Part shown: one piece after another, positions 1-7,366 of the stretch
How positions within the stretch are numbered: position 1 is the first letter of the stretch
How the letters are laid out: the number at the start of each line of letters is the position of its first letter
Source: UBA7236 sp043727235
GTDB taxonomy: Bacteria > Bacteroidota > Bacteroidia > Chitinophagales > BACL12
Reading direction: 5' to 3'
Assembly (NCBI GenBank): GCA_043727235.1
Contig: JAYSYX010000423.1
Coordinates: 1 to 18,848 of the forward strand
DNA: 18,848 nt
Translations under genes and position numbers: made by a program
The notes under the pieces: generated by a model
Databases searched by the model: none
What the model was told of the DNA's origin: nothing
Seen by the model: the letters and a program-made list of their open reading frames with translations, nothing else

Positions 1-46
1 GTATAATTTGTAGAGACGCAATGCATTGCGTCTCTACAAATTATAC
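1..46. repeat. Perfect 46-bp palindrome, REP/MITE-like
   Basis: Bases 1-23 are the exact reverse complement of bases 24-46. The core is TAGAGACGCAATG followed by its complement, and the outer arms are AT-rich (GTATAATTTG). Transcribed, it would form a 23-bp stem with essentially no loop. It starts 37 bp beyond the stop codon of the GSCFA gene, but no T-run follows it inside the window, so a terminator role is not shown. From memory, palindromes with a TAGAGACGC-type core recur in Bacteroidota and cyanobacterial genomes, which suggests a dispersed REP-type element. The window edge may cut a longer element. Confidence 0.8.
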
Positions 47-82
47 AATTTTCAACTAGTGGCATTTCTACTTATTTACCAT

Positions 83-1051
83 TCACGAAAAAAAATTTAG
101 TTCTTCGTTGAAATTAATTCGTGAAAATTCTTTTTGTAATTTTTCTATTTTTAAATGCATGTTCAATTTAAATTCCTTGTGCTCCTTTAATTCGGGAAAA
201 AATGGTTTGTGCAACATTGCTGTTCGGATTTGTTCCAATTGCTCGATCAAAGAATAACATTTTTCATTTATACAGGACTTTTTAAATATTTGCCAAATGT
301 ATTCTATGGCCACTTCATTCGGATGTAGCATATCCTTTGCATAAAAACGGTAATCGCGAAGGTCATCCATCATTATTTCGTAGGATGGGAAATAATAAAT
401 ATCCCGAAAATTGTTTTTGAGTTGATGAATGGATTGCAATAAAACAGCTTTACTAAGAGCATTTTCAACCGCACCATCTCTTAAATGACGAACAGGACTC
501 AGCGTGAAAATAATTTGTAATGCGGGATATTTTATTTTTAATTCAGTGATCAGATCTGACCAATCAGCAATAATTTCCTTTGATTGCAATTGTTTTTTTT
601 CAAATAATGCAGCGGACATTTTATGATTGTTAGCCACTACCCTTCCGGATTGTTTTAGCGAATAAACAATAGAGGTGCCAAATGTTATGATCAGATGAGA
701 ACATTTGTCAAGAAATATCTTTCCACTGCGAATTGCTTCATTCATGCGCCTGATTGCTTCTTCCTTATCGGGATGGGCACAATTGCCATGAAAATCAAAA
801 CTTCTGTATAATCCTCCATTTTCAAAGATCTCCGCAGGTTGAACCCAAACTCCTTTAATTTGCCTTCTTATTTCATTGGCAAGTGAAACAGGGTTAAATA
901 TTATACCAAAAGGATTTGACAATACATCAAATTTATTGTTTTGCAGGTTTTGGGAAATATGCTCCGTAAAACAGGAACCCAATAAAATTATGGATGATTC
1001 ATGCGTGAGGCCTGATGTGAGCGATGTTACTGTAAAAGGAGTCCTGAACAT
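83..1051 (-). CDS. GSCFA domain protein (SGNH-like hydrolase family)
   Basis: 322 residues. The family-naming motif G-S-C-F is at residues 25-28, right after a hydrophobic beta-strand (IILL), as in SGNH/GDSL-type hydrolases where the Ser is the nucleophile. Other family-like blocks are TFGTS (123-127), LSPVRHLRDG (184-193) and a C-terminal D240-x-x-H243 in DMLHPNE, which would supply the Asp and His of the triad. Length and motif order fit a complete GSCFA protein. There is no signal peptide, so it is probably cytoplasmic. The substrate is unknown; SGNH enzymes act on esters or acyl groups, so an esterase-like role is inference. It is divergently transcribed from the neighbouring small gene across a 115-bp gap. 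The start is the first Met of the conserved region. Confidence 0.88.
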   Translation of the reverse strand: MFRTPFTVTSLTSGLTHESSIILLGSCFTEHISQNLQNNKFDVLSNPFGIIFNPVSLANEIRRQIKGVWVQPAEIFENGGLYRSFDFHGNCAHPDKEEAIRRMNEAIRSGKIFLDKCSHLIITFGTSIVYSLKQSGRVVANNHKMSAALFEKKQLQSKEIIADWSDLITELKIKYPALQIIFTLSPVRHLRDGAVENALSKAVLLQSIHQLKNNFRDIYYFPSYEIMMDDLRDYRFYAKDMLHPNEVAIEYIWQIFKKSCINEKCYSLIEQLEQIRTAMLHKPFFPELKEHKEFKLNMHLKIEKLQKEFSRINFNEELNFFS

Positions 1052-1166
1052 TGAGATAATAAAATTGATATTTAAAATTAAGTTTGCAATTTAGTATTAT
1101 AATTTTATTTTTACATGTCTAAACCAACCTGTTTATTAATTTGTTGTTAAATTAATATACTTCTAA

Positions 1167-1568
1167 ATGAGTCGACCTGTAAATATTTTGATCAATAGTG
1201 AATCCGCGAATGGATTAGCTGAGATCATGAGCGGTTATTTGCGGTTTTACAGTGAAAATAGGATCAATGTTTCATTATCCGGTAAAAAAAGAGTTATTCA
1301 CCCTTTGGCAGATCAGGTATTATCAGAGGATGGAATTGAATATGAACATGTTACATTATCAAAAAGTGTTTTCAACGCAGACTTAACCATATTTATCAAT
1401 AGTCTCAAAAATACAGGCAATTCTGAGCTATCTGGCATCAAACATTACAATTTCAGAAATCCGCTTCAATCAAGTGATTACGATGACATACTTATAGATT
1501 TCCGGGCTGTAAGAGAAGAAATAAAAAAAGAATGTATTCAATTGGTTGGTGAATTACACCTGGTTTAA
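1167..1568 (+). CDS. Arsenate reductase/LMW phosphatase-fold protein lacking catalytic residues
   Basis: 133 residues that follow thioredoxin-coupled arsenate reductase (ArsC, low-molecular-weight phosphatase fold) along their whole length. There is a first beta-strand (NILIN), an HPLADQVLSEDGIEYEH block matching the ArsC 'hPlAixvmxexgiDixxh' helix, and an FRAVREEIK end matching 'FxxvRDEI'. The active site is gone. The P-loop C-x5-R position reads N10-SESAN-G16, the Asp-Pro acid reads N-P (FRNP), and the second and third redox cysteines are absent; the only Cys is near the C-terminus. It is therefore probably not an arsenate reductase or phosphatase, and may be a binding or regulatory pseudoenzyme. 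No arsenic-resistance genes are nearby. The assignment rests on reading motifs by eye. Confidence 0.62.
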   Translation: MSRPVNILINSESANGLAEIMSGYLRFYSENRINVSLSGKKRVIHPLADQVLSEDGIEYEHVTLSKSVFNADLTIFINSLKNTGNSELSGIKHYNFRNPLQSSDYDDILIDFRAVREEIKKECIQLVGELHLV

Positions 1569-1734
1569 AATGCAGATCGAACCCGGATCGACTGACAATT
1601 ATACTGATCATATTTCCTTTTAATTATTTGCACTTCATCTTATCTCTTTTATTTTTCAATAGTCGGCAATGTGAATTAAATTTTAAGTTACTATTATTTA
1701 ATTACAGACATTAAATATAAATTCACGAATAGAA

Positions 1735-1742
1735 TATTTTTG
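1735..1742 (+). promoter_or_regulatory. Candidate distal -7 element (TATTTTTG)
   Basis: An exact match to the Bacteroidota -7 consensus TAnnTTTG. I see no TTTG at about -33, so support is moderate. Transcription from here would begin near 1748 and run at once into the hairpin at 1769-1800. Confidence 0.4.
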
Positions 1743-1768
1743 CCCTACATATTATTATATGTTTAGTA

Positions 1769-1806
1769 GAAAGGTTGTTTAAGAAATTAAACAATCTTTC
1801 ATTTTT
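1769..1806 (+). terminator. 14-bp hairpin with GAAA loop and T-run (terminator or attenuator)
   Basis: The arms 1769-1782 and 1787-1800 pair over 14 bp with one G-U pair, close on a GAAA tetraloop, and are followed by ATTTTTA. The stem is AT-rich, so its strength is modest. It could end transcripts from the small gene stopping at 1568, or attenuate transcripts from the promoter-like element about 30 bp upstream. Confidence 0.5.
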
Positions 1807-1931
1807 AGTTCTACATTAAATTTACAATTAATTAGCAATCGCCGCAAATCTTACATTTGAGTTTACAGATAACTCACTATTTAATCAGATTATTATAATT
1901 TAATAACACTACGGTATTAATACTGTACTTC

Positions 1932-1939
1932 TACTTTTG
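1932..1939 (+). promoter_or_regulatory. Candidate proximal -7 element (TACTTTTG)
   Basis: An exact TAnnTTTG match 34 bp before the ATG at 1974, giving a leader of roughly 25-30 nt. It is followed by CCCT, as is the element at 1735. No clear -33 TTTG is visible. This is the likeliest promoter of the secreted-protein gene. Confidence 0.5.
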
Positions 1940-1973
1940 CCCTCATTAATTCTTAACTAAAAAGCAATAAACA

Positions 1974-4346
1974 ATGAAAAAATTATTACTAGGTTTACTG
2001 ACTGTCGCGACTGGATTCACCGCGATGCAAGCTCAGGTTATCACTGTTACAGGTGAGATAACGACTAACACAACGTGGACCAACAACAACATTTATCTTC
2101 TAAATGGATTTGTTTATGTTGAAGATGGTGCAACATTAACAATTGAAGAAGGCACAATTATCAAAGGTGATAAAGCTTCTAAAGGAAGTTTGATTATTAC
2201 TAAAACTGGATTCATAGATGCGGTTGGTACTGAATGTGAGCCAATTGTATTTACTTCAAATGAACCTTCTGGTTCAAGAACTTATGGAGATTGGGGTGGT
2301 GTTATTATTTTAGGAGAAGCTCCTATCAATGTTCCGGGTGGAAGCGCGGTAATTGAAGGTGGTGTTGATACTCCTGAAGGTGATGGAACTTACGGTGGTG
2401 CAAATGCAGCAGACAACAGCGGAACATTTAAATATGTGCGTATCGAATTTGCAGGTATTCCTTTCGTACCGGGTAACGAGATCAATGGTTTAACCATGGG
2501 TGGAGTTGGATCAGGTACTACAATAGATCATATTCAGGTTTCTTATTCAGGAGATGATTCTTTTGAATGGTTTGGAGGTTCTGTAAATTCAAAGTATCTT
2601 ATTGCTTACAGAGGATTTGATGATGATTTTGATTCAGATTTTGGATATTCAGGAAAATCACAATTCGGTTATAGCTTACGCGATCAAAACATCGCTGACG
2701 TTTCCGGTTCAAATGGTTTTGAATCTGATAATGATGCAACAGGTTCAGGAAATACACCAATATCAAGAGGTTTATTTTCTAATTATACAATCGCAGGTCC
2801 TAAAGTTAACACCGGTGATGTAATTAACGTAAATTATAAAAGAGGTGCTCATCAGAGAAGAAACACAATGACCTCTATTTATAATTCAATTATCATGGGT
2901 TATCCTGAGGCGGGACTTAAAATTGAAGGAACTAATACTTCTCTAAATGCTTCTGCAGATAATTTACAATTCAAAAACAATATTCTTTCCGGTCATGGTG
3001 ACGATTATTTATGCACCACTTGTGATGTTGGTTTTAATATTGATACTTACGGATCTACAAATGGAAATCAAACTATCCTTTTAAATTCTGGTGTTGGTTT
3101 AGTTGATGTATTTAACTTATCAAACCCTGACCCACGTCCAACTGCAGGTTCAGCTCCAACAACAATCGGAACTTATTTTGCAGGTTTATTAAGTGACCCA
3201 TTCTTTACTTCTACAAGTTATGCAGGTGCATTTTCCACCTCCGACAACTGGACTGATGAATCATGGGTAAATTTTAATCCTCAAACAACAGACTATTCTA
3301 CTCCGGGTATAAATAATGCTCCTGCAGTTTCAGCAGTAGTTAGTAATATGACTTGCCCAAATACAGGTTCTATTGATGTATCTCCTTCAGGTGGAGTTGG
3401 TACTTATACTTATTCATGGAATGATGGACCAACTACACAAGATCGTTCAGGTTTAGCAGCAGGTAGCTATACAGTTACAGTTACAAGTAATGGCTGTTCT
3501 GCTTCTGCAACATATACTGTTAACGATGTTACTGTTCCGAAACCTACCGGTTTAATTGCTACTGACATTACACATTGCAGTACCACTATCAGTTGGACGG
3601 CAGCTTCTGGCTCTTCAACATATGAGGTACGTTTCAGAATTGCAGCTGGAGTTTATTCTTCTCCTTTAAATGTTGGTGCTGTAACCAGTTATACTTTTAC
3701 AGGTTTAGCAGCAAGTACTGATTATGATTTTCAGGTAAGATCAAAATGTGCTACTTCTGAAAAAAGTGCCTGGTCTAAAAAACTTAGTTCTACAATTATT
3801 TGCGGTAAAGCAACCGGGGTTGTGGCTTCAGGCATAACAGCTAGTTCTGCAATAATCAACTGGGCTGACCTTTGTGGTACTAATAATTACACAGTTCAAT
3901 ATCGCAAATTCCCACTTAAGCCTTGGATATCACTTCCTACATCATTTACAACAACCAAAACTATTACCGGCTTATTAGCTTCAACAACTTACGAAGTTCG
4001 TATAATTACTAATTGCGCTGGTGGTGCATCTACACCAACAACCTTTATATCCTTTACTACTTTACCTTTCCGTGCAGAAAACAATGTTATTGTTGATGAG
4101 AATTTAATTCAGATCAATCCTAACCCTGCATCAGAAAATGTAAATTTGACCATTGAAGCAAATGCAACTGTAGATGTTTCAATCGTAAATATGGTAGGAC
4201 AAATTGTTTATGAAAACAATAACTTAACAGTTGATGGATTTACATCCATTGATCTGTCTGTTAGCAATTTAGAATCAGGAATATACTTAGTAAATGTTAA
4301 AGGTGACAATGTTAATGTTACCAAAGAGTTAGTAATAAGTAAATAA
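1974..4346 (+). CDS. T9SS-secreted beta-helix-like surface protein with SprB and FN3 modules
   Basis: 790 residues. A Sec signal peptide at 1-20 probably ends in MQAQ. Residues about 25-440 form a Gly/Asp-rich repetitive domain (GTIIKGDK, GDWGGVIILG, VIEGGVDTPEGDG, DDDFDSDFG, KRGAHQRRNT) that looks like a parallel beta-helix. An SprB-type repeat follows at about 450-518 (GSIDVSPSGGVGTYTYSW), then two fibronectin type III domains (about 521-608 and 609-699). Residues about 710-790 are a type A T9SS sorting domain, starting NPNPASENV and ending in the typical GIYLVNV strand. The protein should pass the inner membrane by Sec and the outer membrane by T9SS, ending on the surface or released. Its first 440 residues are paralogous to the protein encoded at 7367-9235. 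Ligand or enzymatic activity is not evident. A terminator follows directly, so it is probably monocistronic. Confidence 0.85.
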   Translation: MKKLLLGLLTVATGFTAMQAQVITVTGEITTNTTWTNNNIYLLNGFVYVEDGATLTIEEGTIIKGDKASKGSLIITKTGFIDAVGTECEPIVFTSNEPSGSRTYGDWGGVIILGEAPINVPGGSAVIEGGVDTPEGDGTYGGANAADNSGTFKYVRIEFAGIPFVPGNEINGLTMGGVGSGTTIDHIQVSYSGDDSFEWFGGSVNSKYLIAYRGFDDDFDSDFGYSGKSQFGYSLRDQNIADVSGSNGFESDNDATGSGNTPISRGLFSNYTIAGPKVNTGDVINVNYKRGAHQRRNTMTSIYNSIIMGYPEAGLKIEGTNTSLNASADNLQFKNNILSGHGDDYLCTTCDVGFNIDTYGSTNGNQTILLNSGVGLVDVFNLSNPDPRPTAGSAPTTIGTYFAGLLSDPFFTSTSYAGAFSTSDNWTDESWVNFNPQTTDYSTPGINNAPAVSAVVSNMTCPNTGSIDVSPSGGVGTYTYSWNDGPTTQDRSGLAAGSYTVTVTSNGCSASATYTVNDVTVPKPTGLIATDITHCSTTISWTAASGSSTYEVRFRIAAGVYSSPLNVGAVTSYTFTGLAASTDYDFQVRSKCATSEKSAWSKKLSSTIICGKATGVVASGITASSAIINWADLCGTNNYTVQYRKFPLKPWISLPTSFTTTKTITGLLASTTYEVRIITNCAGGASTPTTFISFTTLPFRAENNVIVDENLIQINPNPASENVNLTIEANATVDVSIVNMVGQIVYENNNLTVDGFTSIDLSVSNLESGIYLVNVKGDNVNVTKELVISK

Positions 4347-4369
4347 AATGTTAATTGCAGTATGATTGT

Positions 4370-4400
4370 AGCCTTCCGAATTCGTTCGGGAGGCTTTTTT
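4370..4400 (+). terminator. Intrinsic terminator after the first secreted-protein gene
   Basis: An 11-bp stem (4370-4380 with 4385-4395, one G-U pair) closes on TTCG and is followed by five further T's, 23 bp after the stop codon. It separates the first secreted-protein gene from the receptor unit. Confidence 0.88.
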
Positions 4401-4425
4401 AATTTACATTCGATTGATGTTTAAC

Positions 4426-4455
4426 TAATGTTACAATAATGATTAGGTAACATTA
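4426..4455. promoter_or_regulatory. Candidate operator: 9-bp inverted repeat
   Basis: TAATGTTAC and GTAACATTA are perfect 9-bp inverted arms separated by 12 bp, ending 33 bp before the receptor ATG. The 30-bp span with arms about two helical turns apart suits a dimeric regulator. It sits just upstream of a weak promoter-like GTTCTTTG (4462-4469). The regulator is unknown, and a chance match in AT-rich DNA is possible. Confidence 0.4.
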
Positions 4456-4488
4456 AAGCGAGTTCTTTGCATATAAATATTCTACACA

Positions 4489-7356
4489 ATGATAAGGACT
4501 CTCAAAATAGCATTTTATATACTGATTTCAGGCATTTCAGTCAATATTTATGCTCAAACCGGAACCATTGCTGGCGTTATAATTGATGCCGATAATTCCG
4601 AAACGTTAATTGGGGCAACAGTTAATGTTGAAAACGCAACCGGTTTTATTACCGGGACTGATATTGATGGGAGATATAATATCTCCGGTTTAAATCCCGG
4701 CACTTATACATTAAAGATCACTTATGTTTCCTACGAAACAAAAATAATAGAAGACATTGCGGTAGAAAATAACAAAGTGACAGTACTCGACATTGTATTA
4801 AATACCGAATTTAAAAGTGCTCTGGGAGATTCTCTTCAATTAATAATAAAAGGAAAACCGGGACAAGAAACAATTAATGCGGTATTAACTATTCAGAAAA
4901 ACAATATAGGCCCATCAGAAGTATTATCAAGAGATGTTATCTCTCGTTCTCCAGGAAAAACAACGGGTGATGCACTAAAGATGATGAGTGCAACATCTAT
5001 TGTTGATCAAAAATTTGTGGTTATCCGCGGTTTAAGCGACAGATATAATCTCGCATTGGTAAATGGTAATTTATTACCCAGTACCGAACCCGACAGAAAA
5101 ACTTTTGCATTTGATCTTTTTCCATCAGCGATGTTGGACAATTTAATTGTTTACAAATCGGCACAACCAAATTTACCAGGCGATTTTGCCGGGGGAATTA
5201 TTTCGATGAATACCAGAGATATTCCTGATCAAAACTTTCTTTCTATTTCGGCAGGTGTTGGATATAATACATTAGCCACTTTTAAAGAATATTATACCTA
5301 TACAGGTGGGAAAACCGATTGGCTTGGAATTGATGATGGTATTCGTCAGCTTCCGGATGCATTTCCATCAACACGCGATGAATTTATTGATATTCCTTTA
5401 GAGGAGAAAGCAAATCTCGGAAAACAATTTTCTCCATGGGGTGCTTACAGTAATCCTTCAGCCCCTGTTGATCAGAGTTATCAATTGTCAGGAGGTCTGA
5501 TCAAAAAATTTAAAGGTTCTGGTGAGTTTGGATTAATAGGAGCCTTAACTTATAATAATTCTTTTGTTACAAATATTTCTGCACGCAAAGATTTTGATAA
5601 TGAAATAACTCCAATATATGCATATGAAGATCAACAATTTAAGAATAATATTTTATGGGGAGGTTTGATCAATTTATCATATAAAGCAAATGATAACAAT
5701 AAATTTACTTTTAAAAATTCCTATTCCGTAAATTCCACTGATATTACAACAATGCGCAGTGGAATTAATTATTCAAAAGCTGCATATGTTCAAAATGAAT
5801 ATTATTATTTCAGCTCCAATCAATTATTTTCCTCTATTGTGGGAGGAGATCATTACCTCCCAGGTTCCAAATTAAGAGCCAAGTGGGGACTCGGTGTTAA
5901 TACACTTGTGCGCGATCAACCTAATTACAGAACTGTAAATTATTTAAAGAATGTAACACCTGCATTTGAAGGCGACACATCATTTCAAACATCTCCTTCT
6001 CCATTTGCATCACCCGATAATATGGGAATATTTTATTCTTATATGGATGAACAAACCTATTCTGCAAACTTAGATCTTAACTATCCTTTCCTTGTAGGTG
6101 AAACAAAACAAACTTTTGGTTTTGGAGGCGGATATATGTTGAAAGACCGTGTATTTGATGCCCGTACCATGGGTGTGGCCACGTCAAATGAAATATTCTT
6201 TAATCCGAATTATTTTGAAATTGTTGCAATGTCGCCTGCTGATCAATTTGCCCCTGCAAACTTCTCCGACAGTTTATTTTATATAGATGAAACTACTAAT
6301 GCATCTGATAGTTATACTGCTCAACAAACAAATAAATCGGCATATGCAATGTTGGATAATAAGATTGGAAAAGATCTCCGCATTGTATGGGGTGTTCGTG
6401 CTGAATTTTTTGTGCAAACATTAAGTTCATTTGAATATACAGCAAATCCAAATCCGGAACCAATAGAGGTGAATTCAGCCGAAACCGATAGCGTAGGTTT
6501 ACGATTTGACCTTTTGCCGTCCATTAATATTACCTATGCACTAAACGAAAAAACGAATATCCGTCTTTCAGGGTATAAAACAGTAGCTCGTCCTGAATTA
6601 AGAGAATTGGCTCCATTTGGTTTTTATGATATTGAAACTAATTCCAGCATTATTGGAAATCCTTCCCTGTTAGCTACCGATATTTATAACAGTGATGTTA
6701 AGGTGGAACATTTTTTTGGAGCAGGACAAATTATTTCTGCAGGAGTATTTTATAAAAGATTTATAAATCCAATAGGTCAACGTTTCTTTTTTGGAACTGC
6801 TCGTGAATTAAAACCTGTAAATGATTCTGTTGCAACTGTATACGGAGCTGAATTTGAATTGCGTAAAAATTTAGGTTTTATTAATCGCAGTGCAAAAGTT
6901 TTAGAACAATTTACTTTCAGTACAAATTTGTCATTGATTCGTTCCAATACCTTATTACATATTGCTGATACCGCTTTGGCAGGAACATCAGAAAGACAAT
7001 TGCAGGGACAATCGGATTATGTCATGAATTTCGGAATTACCTATATCAACCCAAATACCGGACTTTCTGTAACCACTTTATTTAATCAAATAGGGCGCAG
7101 AATTTCTGAATATGGAAATGCACAGTATGATAATATTTATGAAAATCCAAGACCCCTGTTAGACGCACAAGTATCAATTCCATTCTTAAAAGAAAAAGGT
7201 TCCGTTAAAATAAATGTAAGTGATCTGTTAAACAAGAATGCAATTTTTTATCAGGACCTTGACGAGGATGGAAAATATGATGAATCCATTGACAACGCAA
7301 TACGAAGCATCGACGGTGGTGCTAAAGTATCATTATCTATTAATTACAAATTTTAA
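4489..7356 (+). CDS. TonB-dependent outer-membrane receptor with carboxypeptidase-like N-domain
   Basis: 955 residues. A signal peptide at 1-23 probably ends at YAQ. Residues about 25-108 are a carboxypeptidase-regulatory-like beta-sandwich (GTIAGVIIDADNSETLIGATV, then DGRYNISGLNPGTYTLKITY). Residues about 130-240 are the plug, with VVIRGLSDRYNLALVNGN and LPGDFAGGIISMNTRD. The rest is a 22-strand-type barrel ending in the aromatic INYKF. The family imports bulky or scarce ligands across the outer membrane using TonB/ExbBD energy. No SusD partner is adjacent. Instead, T9SS-secreted paralogues lie on both sides, one only 10 bp downstream, suggesting that these proteins serve as its extracellular partners. 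Substrate cannot be read from the sequence. No strong promoter is visible; an inverted repeat lies upstream. Confidence 0.92.
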   Translation: MIRTLKIAFYILISGISVNIYAQTGTIAGVIIDADNSETLIGATVNVENATGFITGTDIDGRYNISGLNPGTYTLKITYVSYETKIIEDIAVENNKVTVLDIVLNTEFKSALGDSLQLIIKGKPGQETINAVLTIQKNNIGPSEVLSRDVISRSPGKTTGDALKMMSATSIVDQKFVVIRGLSDRYNLALVNGNLLPSTEPDRKTFAFDLFPSAMLDNLIVYKSAQPNLPGDFAGGIISMNTRDIPDQNFLSISAGVGYNTLATFKEYYTYTGGKTDWLGIDDGIRQLPDAFPSTRDEFIDIPLEEKANLGKQFSPWGAYSNPSAPVDQSYQLSGGLIKKFKGSGEFGLIGALTYNNSFVTNISARKDFDNEITPIYAYEDQQFKNNILWGGLINLSYKANDNNKFTFKNSYSVNSTDITTMRSGINYSKAAYVQNEYYYFSSNQLFSSIVGGDHYLPGSKLRAKWGLGVNTLVRDQPNYRTVNYLKNVTPAFEGDTSFQTSPSPFASPDNMGIFYSYMDEQTYSANLDLNYPFLVGETKQTFGFGGGYMLKDRVFDARTMGVATSNEIFFNPNYFEIVAMSPADQFAPANFSDSLFYIDETTNASDSYTAQQTNKSAYAMLDNKIGKDLRIVWGVRAEFFVQTLSSFEYTANPNPEPIEVNSAETDSVGLRFDLLPSINITYALNEKTNIRLSGYKTVARPELRELAPFGFYDIETNSSIIGNPSLLATDIYNSDVKVEHFFGAGQIISAGVFYKRFINPIGQRFFFGTARELKPVNDSVATVYGAEFELRKNLGFINRSAKVLEQFTFSTNLSLIRSNTLLHIADTALAGTSERQLQGQSDYVMNFGITYINPNTGLSVTTLFNQIGRRISEYGNAQYDNIYENPRPLLDAQVSIPFLKEKGSVKINVSDLLNKNAIFYQDLDEDGKYDESIDNAIRSIDGGAKVSLSINYKF

Positions 7357-7366
7357 AACTAGTATT

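Larger units (their letters stand above)
1569..1973. other. 405-bp non-coding region upstream of the secreted-protein gene
   Basis: Very AT-rich, with no ORF I would support. It holds two TAnnTTTG-type promoter elements, both followed by CCCT (TATTTTTGCCCT near 1735 and TACTTTTGCCCT near 1932), with a long hairpin and T-run between them (1769-1806). The 1569-1730 part shows nothing recognisable, and no terminator directly follows the upstream gene. The unusual length and paired promoter-like elements suggest that regulation of the downstream secreted protein is concentrated here, which is inference. Confidence 0.6.

Noticed and set aside
2602..2823. Small plus-strand ORF inside the first secreted-protein gene, and similar antisense ORFs within 6321-8165
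   Set aside because: They are shadows of well-supported coding frames and have no signal of their own.
7238..7366. Upstream in-frame extension of the second secreted protein
   Set aside because: It overlaps the receptor gene and would place a normal signal peptide (from the ATG at 7367) about 43 residues inside the protein.
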